A stretch of DNA of 42,423 nt from CAZNFR01 sp964572225 (GTDB lineage Bacteria > Bacteroidota > Bacteroidia > Bacteroidales > GCA-2748055), in contig CAZNFR010000026.1 in NCBI GenBank assembly GCA_964572225.1, positions 1-42,423 on the forward strand, read 5' to 3'. Both the position numbers and the translations under genes were made by a program. Below the pieces are notes generated by a model. That model was given only the letters and a program-made list of their open reading frames with translations, was not told the DNA's origin and searched no databases. Positions 27,243 to 35,345 of this stretch are shown here, one piece after another. Every line of letters starts with the position of its first letter. The first letter of the stretch is position 1.

Positions 27243-28658
27243 TTATTCCTCCAGTAACCAATCTATTTGTTTTTCTGTCAGACCTCTACGGGCAACACCA
27301 AGATTGATGGAAAAGAGAATATTGAGGTATCCTTTCGAAAGGGTTGGGATATCGAAATTCAGATATTCATAATGAATGCTGAGCGATAGCCAGTTAGACA
27401 TGTAGTACCAACCCCCCAGAGGTGCAAATACCAAACTTCCGCCAGGTTTTTCCCTGGTTCCCCGGTAGCCGCCGAAAGTGTATAAAGCGCGACCGCCGAT
27501 AAAGGGACCGGTTTGCTGATTTGGATTCCCGGTAAGATTAATCCTTTTTTCCAGTCCCAGATAAAAGTTGTACCTCCTTTCCCAATATTGATAGAGGGTG
27601 TCATTTTCAGGATAAGTCTGAACCCTAACCGCAACCGGACGAAAAAGGAAACCCGTATTGATCCCGGTATTGTATTTGGTATCCATCAGGCTGAAATTTA
27701 ATCCTGTAAAGAAATCTGTATTGCTGAAAAGCATTCCCGCCCCGATGCTGTATTTATTAAAATTTGGCGTCCAGCTGCTGCTGGCTCCTTCCGCGATCAA
27801 CAATTCGGCAATTTCATCCTGGTGCTGATCCATGGCCAGTTCAAGAAGGTTCCGGCTGCTTCCGGTATTTTGGTTCACATCTGCTCCGGCTTCAATAAGG
27901 GTACTACTGATTTCATAATTACCTTTAACAATGGCAAATGCCAGTGGAGTCATTTCCGTTTTATTGGCCTTGTTAACATCGGCACCTGCCTTCATCAATT
28001 GTTCAAAGATTTCCTTGTTTTCTTTGCGAACAGCCATCATAAGGGCGGTGTTTCCCTCTCCGTCGGCCATATCCGGATCTATCCCTTTTTCAAGCAAAAC
28101 CCTTAGAGCATCCGGTGAGTTATTGTAGGCAGCTGTAACTATGGCAATATTCCCATTGTCATCTTTTATTCCCGGGTCTGCCTCAAAAAAAAGCAACATT
28201 TCCGTCATCTCCGGATAATTGTATGCAACGGTATAATGCAGGGGGGTCACCCCGTCATCATCCTTTGCATTGATCTCAGCTCCATTTGCGATCAGAAGTT
28301 CGGCTACATTAAAGTTATTCAGTTTGACTGAAGAAATCAGGGCGGTAACCCCGTTCCAGGGTTTCAGGTTTGGATCGGCCCCCTTCTCCAACAGAAAACG
28401 TACCATTTCAAAATCCCCGTTTTCGGCAGCATACATCAAAGCAGAAATCCCGTCGATGGTTACGGCATTTACCCTGGCTCCCCGCTCCAGCAGAGAACCT
28501 ACATTCATCATATGCCCCTTACTTGCTGCCATGATCAGATTGAAATCATCATCGTAGGGAATGAAATAGGTAGTGTCGGTAAAACTCTTTTCCCCCTGGG
28601 AATATACCAGAAAAGGGAGAAAGACCATTACCAGGCCATAAAATAGTTTTAACCGCAT
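27243..28658 (-). CDS. Exported ankyrin-repeat protein with C-terminal beta-barrel-like domain
   Basis: Predicted envelope protein of 471 residues. A signal peptide (MRLKLFYGLVMVFLPFLVYS) is followed by eight ankyrin repeats at about residues 38-295, for example DGISALMYAAENGDFEMVRF and EGNTALMMAVRKENKEIFEQ. The last ~170 residues (YSIGAGMLFSNTDFFTGLNF onward) alternate hydrophobic and polar residues with many aromatics and glycines, as in outer-membrane beta-barrel or OmpA-like strands, ending with a soluble tail TEKQIDWLLEE. Ankyrin repeats mediate protein binding; here they would lie in the periplasm, tethered to the outer membrane. It has its own promoter at 28675-28707 and leads an operon with the lipoprotein. 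Ligand unknown. Confidence 0.85.
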   Translation of the reverse strand: MRLKLFYGLVMVFLPFLVYSQGEKSFTDTTYFIPYDDDFNLIMAASKGHMMNVGSLLERGARVNAVTIDGISALMYAAENGDFEMVRFLLEKGADPNLKPWNGVTALISSVKLNNFNVAELLIANGAEINAKDDDGVTPLHYTVAYNYPEMTEMLLFFEADPGIKDDNGNIAIVTAAYNNSPDALRVLLEKGIDPDMADGEGNTALMMAVRKENKEIFEQLMKAGADVNKANKTEMTPLAFAIVKGNYEISSTLIEAGADVNQNTGSSRNLLELAMDQHQDEIAELLIAEGASSSWTPNFNKYSIGAGMLFSNTDFFTGLNFSLMDTKYNTGINTGFLFRPVAVRVQTYPENDTLYQYWERRYNFYLGLEKRINLTGNPNQQTGPFIGGRALYTFGGYRGTREKPGGSLVFAPLGGWYYMSNWLSLSIHYEYLNFDIPTLSKGYLNILFSINLGVARRGLTEKQIDWLLEE

Positions 28659-29187
28659 AATGCTTTATTTATAACAAATGTAATATTTCCAGCCAAATCA
28701 TTACAAATATGGTGCTAATATTTTACATACCCTAAAACCTTCAAATCGTGCGGATTCGGGCTGTTGAAAAAATGATTTGTCCTGGCACATGCGCTTTTCA
28801 TATCCTTACATAAAATTTTGGTTCCTTTAAAAGCTGAAAAAACGGGATTGACCAATACTTATAGGCTTTTTCTCAATATTATCCTTAGTTTTGTACCATC
28901 TTAAAAAAGATTTCGTAATTTAATTTTTTTTAAATAAGGGACTGATCATCTAAGAATAAAAACAGATAGGTTCTGTGAATTCAGTAAATGCATGTTAATT
29001 TATGAAACCATCAGAATAACCGGATGAATTCTCCCAGCTCCCCAATGAAATTTATTTTAATTGAACCCAGGTTCATGAGCGAATGGGGTTTAACGGAAAG
29101 TCAAGGCCAATGAATCAGCAAATACTGTCATATTATAAAAAGTATTCGTAACTAATTTAAATTCAGTATTTTAAGATTATTTAATCT
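28659..29187. other. 529-bp non-coding region upstream of the giant T9SS gene
   Basis: No convincing coding frame on either strand. Apart from the ankyrin-gene promoter at 28675-28707, it is AT-rich and holds one perfect -7 match on the plus strand, TAGTTTTG at 28886-28893, without a TTTG at the right distance, about 295 bp before the ATG. A small dyad, GAACC-CA-GGTTC at 29063-29074, lies 114 bp before the ATG. This is the largest gap in the window and implies a long leader or upstream control for the giant gene. Confidence 0.6.
28675..28707 (-). promoter_or_regulatory. Bacteroidota-type promoter for the ankyrin-barrel gene
   Basis: On the minus strand, TTTG (28707-28704), a 21-nt spacer and TACATTTG (28682-28675), a perfect match to TAnnTTTG, 16 bp before the ATG at 28658. 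Confidence 0.6.
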
Positions 29188-32100
29188 ATGAAAATAATTA
29201 CCATTTATTTCCTTGCACTCACCGTTTCGCTTTCCGGCATTTTAAGGTTGGGAGCCCAAAGCGGACCGGATGATTATTGGTTGAATAATGGGTTTACCGA
29301 TGGTCAAACCATTATTATCAATTCAGGGTCGTTCTACGATGACGGGGGATCGGGGCTATACAATACAGGCAACCGATACAGTGTAAGATTTTGTTCTGAA
29401 AATGGCAATCCCCTTACCATGGATTTCAGAGAGTTTGCCACTTACTACAATGGTGTTATTCCCCCAGATTCGGGTTCCTATACGGGCTATGATTACTTGT
29501 TTATCAATGTTCCGGGGCTGGACTCCTTTATTGCGTACTGGGATGATACCCCCGAATTCAGCTTTACTTCTGAGTCCGGATGCATGGATTTCCGTTTTGT
29601 ATCGGAGGACAGTTCTGAACAAAGGAATGGCTGGGTCGCAGACATAAGTGCCAATCCTCCTCCACCCAACAATGACCCCTGTGATGCCATAAACCTGCCG
29701 GTAGGTAATGTCAGCAGTCCTTCTTTTTATACCAATAAGGGAGCCTACAATACAACGAATCTCAAGGCTGCCTGTCTTCCTTATTTTGGGGGGGATGTAT
29801 GGTTTAGTGCCCTAGTTCCTTCATCGGGTGAACTGAAGATCGAAGTTTATAACGGAACCCTCACATACCCGGTTGTAGCTGCCTATGGAGCTTCCGACTG
29901 TAATAATCTGAGCTTGCTGTCGGGCGGGTGTACATCCGGAACGGGACCGGTAACCACTCTTTTTCTTGATACGGAAGTATCGGCGGGAGAGGTCGTTTAC
30001 ATAAGGGTCTATGGGGAACAGGCGAAAAGCGGCACCTTTGGTATTGCTGCTGTGAACCCCAAGGCTGAAATTGTCGGATTCACCGGCCCTGGGGGGGTAG
30101 GAGACAGTATCTCCAATAAACTTTGGCTAAGGGCTGATCTGGGCGTCCTTACTTCGGCCGGAATTCCTGCAAATCAGAACGATGCGGTGGAGACATGGGA
30201 GGACCAGAGCGGAAGTCTGAATGATATGACCCAGCTTACCGGAGCCGGCCAGCCTTCCTTTGAATCTACTTCCCTTAACGGGAAACCTGCGCTTAGCTTT
30301 GATGGAACCACAGACTATTTCAATAAAGACCTTAGCAGTTCATTTACAGCTACTGCACCCCTGCATTTTTTCACGGTCACAAGTTTTGCTTCTTCCGCCG
30401 AACAAACCGTGCTTTCTCTTGGGGATGTAGACAATAGCAATACTCTAAGTATAAGTAAAGACACAGACGGGAGTTACTATTCCTTTTCACAAGGAAGTAA
30501 GAAAACCGGCCCGGTAGTAAACAGCGCCGGTGAGATCCTTTCTGTATTTTACGATAATACCGGAACCTTGCACCGTGTATACCAAAATGGTGCTGAACAG
30601 GTGAGCGATGATCTATTATCACCGGTGATCACCAATGGAGTATTGAACCTGGGCAGGTCGAATGACGGAAACCTGTATTTGGACGGAGACCTTTCAGAAG
30701 TGATTCTTTACCGGAAAAAACTTAACGAAGCGCAGAGGATAATTGTGAATAATTACCTGGCTGCCAAGTATAATTTTAACATTGGAGGAATTGACTATTT
30801 CGAGTACGAGTCGGGATTTTCGAACGACGTTGCGGGGATTGGGCGTGCAGGCGACAATTCTCTTCACAGCAAATCCCAATCGGCCGGTATCCTCTCCCTG
30901 GGGGGAGCATCCAGCCTTGACAACAACGATTTTGTCTTTTTTGGTCATGACAAGGGTGATTTTACAAGCTGGGAAAGTGTAACGGAGATTCCCTCCAATG
31001 ATCCCGATATCAGGCGATTGATGAGGGAATGGAGAGTGGATATTACCGGAGACCCCGGAACCCTGAGTATAGGTATTTCTAACAAGTTTTTGCCTGATTT
31101 GCCTGCCGGATTCGACGCTTATGCAGTTTTTATTGACGACGACGGTGATTTCAGTAGTGGAGCGGTCGATTATGGACTCAATTTTTCGGGCGATGAGTAC
31201 ATAGTTAACAATGTGACCCTCTCCAAAGGTCAGTTTATTATGGTAGCGGCTGTGAATGTTTCTGTTCAGTTCAGTAAGGCTGCCGATTCAGCTCGTGAGA
31301 ATGTTGCCAATCCGCAGATTCAGGTCGAACTTAACTATCCGCTTAACGAATTTTTTGATGTAGGATACCGGGTGATCGATGGAACGGCAACCAACGGGGG
31401 TATCGATTTTTCCTTAAATCCCGGCAGGCTGGAGTTTACTCCCGGCGAGAAGAGTAAGTTTATTCAGCCGCTGGTCATTGATGATACCCTTGTGGAAATC
31501 CCGGATGAATACTTTGTAATTGAGATCCATGATCCTTCGGGCAATGTTACCCTTGGAGACACAACTACATTCAGATACACCATACTGGATAACGACCTTT
31601 CCCTCGAACTCCTGGCCTCCGACACCCTGATCTCGAAATGTACCGGATCCCTGAGGGATACGACAACTCTGACCGCGGTTGCTCTGGGACAGACACCCAT
31701 ACAATATTTATGGACTCCCGGTGGACAAACAACCCCGTCCATTGAGGTAAGCCCGGATGTAAACACCGTGTATTCTGTGAAGGTAAACGATGTGCTTGGG
31801 AATGAAAAAGAACTTGCGATTGAGATTGAGGTAAAGTCCCCACCTGTCAAGCCATCCATTAGTTTTGCGGGGACCGGAATACTCTGCGAAGGGGATAGCT
31901 TGCAGTTAACATCGGACAGTGCTGCGGCTTATCTTTGGTCAACCGGGGAGACCACCCGTTCCATTTATGTGAGTACCAATGAAGCATTTACCGTAAGTGT
32001 TTTTGATGAATTTAACTGCCGGTCGGAAGATTCGGATCCGGTAAACCCCACCATTATACCCACTCCCGGGAGGCCGGTTATAACCCTGAGCGGAGATCCG

Positions 32101-34344
32101 GAATTTTGTGAGGGTGACAGTGTGATCCTTACATCCACCGATGCTTCAGGTGGAAGCTATTTTTGGAATAACGGTGATACCAGTTCTTCCATTACCGTCA
32201 AACAGAGCGGAACTTACTTTCTCAGCATTGAGAATGCATCGGGATGCAGTAGTCAAAATTCGGATACGGTTGAAGTTACGGTAAATCCCATTCCTTCACA
32301 ACCCTCCATAGATATTCAGGGATCTATTACTTTCTGTGAAGGGGACTCGGTAATTCTGTCCTCTCCCGTTCAGGCAGATGCCTATATCTGGAGCAATGGT
32401 GAAAGTACGGAAAGCATAGTAGTTAAGCAAACTGCTGATATTTCACTTGTGGTTGTAACCAATTCCTGTGAAAGTATTCCCAGTGATACTGTGAATGTTA
32501 CCGTGGAACCCTCACCCGCAAAACCGGTAATTATTCCTCAGGGGGCAACCCGTTTTTGTGAAGGCGGAAGTGTGATCCTTGGGGCCGGAACGGCAGATAC
32601 CTATCTCTGGAGTAACGGGGCAACTATGGAAACCATTACGGTAAGCAGCTCCGGTAAATATTCTGTCCGTGTAACCGACGGCAACAATTGTTTTAGTCCC
32701 CCGGCCGATTCGGTTGAGGTAATCGTTGATCCCCTGCCCGGCAAACCCGTAGTGCTCTCAGATAAAACCGGACCCTTCTGTGAAGGGGATACGGTAAGGG
32801 TGGGCTCCTCAATTTCAGCAGACACCTACCTCTGGAGTACCGGAGCTGTGGATTCGGCCATAACTGTGACCACGTCAGGGACCTTCAGTCTCACGGTGTT
32901 CAGTGAAGAAGGATGTGAGAGCGAACTAAGTGATGATTTTGAAATCAATTTCAATCCTGTCCCCGGCCAACCGGTTATTAGCCCTTCGGGTGACACCGAA
33001 TTTTGTGAGGGAGGTACAGTTCAGCTGGAATCAAGTCCTGGCGATGCATTTTTGTGGAGTAACGGAGAAACCACTTCAGCGATAACAGTAAATGAAACAG
33101 GTGTCTTTACCGTTTCTGTCCTTTCGGCTGCAGGATGCGAAAGCGAGGCAAGTCTACCCATAAGTGTCACTGTAAATCCTGTTCCGGAGAAACCGGTAAT
33201 AACCCCTTCGGGCACCCTTACCATTTATATCGGTGAGACTGTTACCCTTACTTCTTCAGAAGGAGATAACTACCTGTGGTCGAATGGTGAGTCAACCCAG
33301 TCCATCGTTACAGGCACCGAGGGAAAATACTCCGTCAGAATTATTTCCGATGAGTCCTGCGAGAGCCCGGTTTCGGATACGGTAACGGTGTTGGTGGAAA
33401 ACAAACTTCCCCAGCCGGATATTATAGCAGAAGGACCCCTGGAATTTTGTGTAGGGGGAAGCGTAGTCCTTACTTCTGAAGAAGCTGCTGCCTACCTGTG
33501 GTCAACCGGTGAAACCACACAATCAATCACGGTCAGTGAATCTGCAATTATCACCCTGGTGGTTGAAAATGCGTCCGGGATTCAGAGTGAGGTTTCGGAA
33601 CCGGTGGAAGTATTGGTCAATCCCTTACCAGTGATCGATCTATTAGCCACACCTGTAAGTTGTTATGGATCGGCTGATGGAGAATCTACCGTTATGATTA
33701 GCGGTGGCACCCCCACTTATGCGATTTCCTGGAGTAATGGAGCTGATAGTGAGAGCGTTAACAATTTGACAGCAGGGACATATTCGGTAACCGTAACCGA
33801 TTCTAAGTCCTGTCAGGTTCAGGGAGAAGTGGAAATAACAGAGCCGGAGGAACTTAGGGTTAGTGCTGTGCTTGATCCTTCGTATTGCGAAGAGACAGAC
33901 GACGGAAGAATTACGCTGACCATCAACGGAGGAACCCAGCCATATTCGGCAGAATGGAATGATGGCAGATTTGGTATGGTATTAAGTGACCTTTTTCCGG
34001 GAACCTATGGAGTGACAATTATGGATGGAAATGATTGCGAGATCACCAGGGAGTATATCCTGGGATTTGAAAATGACATCTGCTTCAGGATTCCGGACAT
34101 TTTCACTCCGAACAATGACGGTACAAATGATTACTGGGAGATTCCGGGACTGGAACAGTATCCTCAGGCTTCGGTCGAAATCTATGATCGCTGGGGTAAA
34201 AGAGTATTTTACCTACGGCCTTATGATGATCCCTGGAACGGGACCTTCAATGGAAAAGATCTGCCTATGGAGTCTTATCACTATATTATCGATTTAAATA
34301 ACGGAAGTGAACCTATTATTGGAAACATTACAATTGTGAGATAA
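29188..34344 (+). CDS. Giant multidomain T9SS cargo protein with gliding-motility C-terminal domain
   Basis: Predicted secreted adhesin-like surface protein of 1718 residues. A signal peptide (MKIITIYFLALTVSLSGILR, then LGAQ) is followed by a CUB-like domain (~25-155), a PPC-like beta domain (~165-290), a LamG-like concanavalin fold (~307-529), a DUF8202-like region (~531-690, with VAGIGRAGDNSL), a Calx-beta domain (~690-801), a diverged Ig/PKD-like unit (~804-888), eight ~74-residue repeats (~890-1478), two SprB-like repeats (~1481-1628) and a CHU_C/gliding-motility C-terminal domain (~1633-1718) starting at FTPNNDGTNDYWEIPGLEQY. That last domain is a type B T9SS signal. The PorP/SprF gene follows after 2 bp. 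The role, binding or gliding, is inferred. Confidence 0.93.
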   Translation: MKIITIYFLALTVSLSGILRLGAQSGPDDYWLNNGFTDGQTIIINSGSFYDDGGSGLYNTGNRYSVRFCSENGNPLTMDFREFATYYNGVIPPDSGSYTGYDYLFINVPGLDSFIAYWDDTPEFSFTSESGCMDFRFVSEDSSEQRNGWVADISANPPPPNNDPCDAINLPVGNVSSPSFYTNKGAYNTTNLKAACLPYFGGDVWFSALVPSSGELKIEVYNGTLTYPVVAAYGASDCNNLSLLSGGCTSGTGPVTTLFLDTEVSAGEVVYIRVYGEQAKSGTFGIAAVNPKAEIVGFTGPGGVGDSISNKLWLRADLGVLTSAGIPANQNDAVETWEDQSGSLNDMTQLTGAGQPSFESTSLNGKPALSFDGTTDYFNKDLSSSFTATAPLHFFTVTSFASSAEQTVLSLGDVDNSNTLSISKDTDGSYYSFSQGSKKTGPVVNSAGEILSVFYDNTGTLHRVYQNGAEQVSDDLLSPVITNGVLNLGRSNDGNLYLDGDLSEVILYRKKLNEAQRIIVNNYLAAKYNFNIGGIDYFEYESGFSNDVAGIGRAGDNSLHSKSQSAGILSLGGASSLDNNDFVFFGHDKGDFTSWESVTEIPSNDPDIRRLMREWRVDITGDPGTLSIGISNKFLPDLPAGFDAYAVFIDDDGDFSSGAVDYGLNFSGDEYIVNNVTLSKGQFIMVAAVNVSVQFSKAADSARENVANPQIQVELNYPLNEFFDVGYRVIDGTATNGGIDFSLNPGRLEFTPGEKSKFIQPLVIDDTLVEIPDEYFVIEIHDPSGNVTLGDTTTFRYTILDNDLSLELLASDTLISKCTGSLRDTTTLTAVALGQTPIQYLWTPGGQTTPSIEVSPDVNTVYSVKVNDVLGNEKELAIEIEVKSPPVKPSISFAGTGILCEGDSLQLTSDSAAAYLWSTGETTRSIYVSTNEAFTVSVFDEFNCRSEDSDPVNPTIIPTPGRPVITLSGDPEFCEGDSVILTSTDASGGSYFWNNGDTSSSITVKQSGTYFLSIENASGCSSQNSDTVEVTVNPIPSQPSIDIQGSITFCEGDSVILSSPVQADAYIWSNGESTESIVVKQTADISLVVVTNSCESIPSDTVNVTVEPSPAKPVIIPQGATRFCEGGSVILGAGTADTYLWSNGATMETITVSSSGKYSVRVTDGNNCFSPPADSVEVIVDPLPGKPVVLSDKTGPFCEGDTVRVGSSISADTYLWSTGAVDSAITVTTSGTFSLTVFSEEGCESELSDDFEINFNPVPGQPVISPSGDTEFCEGGTVQLESSPGDAFLWSNGETTSAITVNETGVFTVSVLSAAGCESEASLPISVTVNPVPEKPVITPSGTLTIYIGETVTLTSSEGDNYLWSNGESTQSIVTGTEGKYSVRIISDESCESPVSDTVTVLVENKLPQPDIIAEGPLEFCVGGSVVLTSEEAAAYLWSTGETTQSITVSESAIITLVVENASGIQSEVSEPVEVLVNPLPVIDLLATPVSCYGSADGESTVMISGGTPTYAISWSNGADSESVNNLTAGTYSVTVTDSKSCQVQGEVEITEPEELRVSAVLDPSYCEETDDGRITLTINGGTQPYSAEWNDGRFGMVLSDLFPGTYGVTIMDGNDCEITREYILGFENDICFRIPDIFTPNNDGTNDYWEIPGLEQYPQASVEIYDRWGKRVFYLRPYDDPWNGTFNGKDLPMESYHYIIDLNNGSEPIIGNITIVR
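31858..33640 (+). repeat. Eight tandem Ig/PKD-like protein repeats of ~74 residues
   Basis: Each unit follows FCEGDSVxLxS, then YLWSNGxxTxSIxV, then a cysteine in a GCxS-type motif, ending xVxVxPxPxxP. Units 1 to 6 keep both cysteines. Unit 7 has IYIGET in place of FCEGDS, and unit 8 has GIQS in place of GCxS, so each lacks one of the pair. Repeats are diverged in DNA. Confidence 0.85.
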
Positions 34345-34346
34345 TT

Positions 34347-35345
34347 ATGAGAAAAATACTCTTGGTCATAAGTTTATTCCTGATGGGACAGAGCATTTTG
34401 ATGGCTCAGCAGAGTCCGGTTTATTCCCAATATACAGTGAATAAGTTTCTTGTTAATCCTGCGGTTGCCGGAGGAAACGGCTACACTTACGTAAATATGG
34501 CGGCCAGGGAACAGTACCGGGGATTCGATAATCCGCCCAGAACCTTTGCATTGGCTGTTCAGTCAAGATTACTTAACGACAGCTATATTGTATTTAAACC
34601 CAAACTTCGGGCGGATGCCAGTCAGAAATCCCGATTCACCCGGATGGGCGTGGGCGGGCAGGTTTTTTCGGACCGGAACGGGATTGTATCCAAAACAGGG
34701 GTGCAATTTAGCTATGCGTATCACATTAATTTCAATAATGAATTTCAATGGTCCTTCGGACTCTCTCTTGCGGGTTTCCAATACAAGCTTGATGATTCCG
34801 AGTCGTTCGCATTGGATCCTGCCGACCCTGTTCTTTCCGGGAGCAAAAAGCAGTTTTGGATTCCCGATGCCACATTCGGCACTTACATCAGTACTGAAAA
34901 ATATTTTGCCGGAGCAGCGGTGACCGATCTTTTTGGCTCCGGCATCAAACTGGGGAAAGATCCCATTAAGGATGATTTCTTTACCGCGAGATATTATAAC
35001 CTTTTAGCCGGGGCAAGACTACCGCTAACAGCCGACTTTACCATCGAGCCTTCTTTTCTTATGAGAGCCACCAATTTTGGCTTTCTTACCGATATCAACG
35101 CCAAACTGCATTACCTCAATCAATATTGGATGGGTTTATCTTACCGGACCGATAATACGCTGATTGCGATGTTAGGGGTGCATGTGGATATATTTTATTT
35201 TGGGTATGCTTATGATGCCAATTTTGATCCGATCAACAGCTATACCAAGGGAGGCCATGAGTTAATGCTGGGTCTGAGGTTTGGGGATACAAGCACCCGG
35301 AGAAAACGCTGGTTAAAAGAAGATGAGGTTGAATTTGAAATGTAA
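34347..35345 (+). CDS. PorP/SprF family T9SS-associated outer-membrane protein
   Basis: Outer-membrane beta-barrel-like protein of 332 residues with a signal peptide (MRKILLVISLFLMGQSILMA). The N-terminal QQSPVYSQYTVNKFLVNPA and REQYRGFDNPPRTFALAV are signatures of the PorP/SprF family. In flavobacteria SprF is needed for export or surface anchoring of the partner SprB-type protein. It starts 2 bp after the giant cargo gene, the usual cargo-SprF pairing for type B signals, so it most likely serves that protein. Its stop directly abuts the convergent stop of the C39 exporter gene. Confidence 0.94.
   Translation: MRKILLVISLFLMGQSILMAQQSPVYSQYTVNKFLVNPAVAGGNGYTYVNMAAREQYRGFDNPPRTFALAVQSRLLNDSYIVFKPKLRADASQKSRFTRMGVGGQVFSDRNGIVSKTGVQFSYAYHINFNNEFQWSFGLSLAGFQYKLDDSESFALDPADPVLSGSKKQFWIPDATFGTYISTEKYFAGAAVTDLFGSGIKLGKDPIKDDFFTARYYNLLAGARLPLTADFTIEPSFLMRATNFGFLTDINAKLHYLNQYWMGLSYRTDNTLIAMLGVHVDIFYFGYAYDANFDPINSYTKGGHELMLGLRFGDTSTRRKRWLKEDEVEFEM

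Noticed and set aside
28659..29187. Small RNA gene or tRNA in the largest gap
   Set aside because: No cloverleaf, T-loop motif or strong terminator hairpin could be found by eye.
31858..33640. CRISPR array or recent tandem DNA duplication
   Set aside because: The repeats are protein-level only, about 220 bp long and strongly diverged in DNA.
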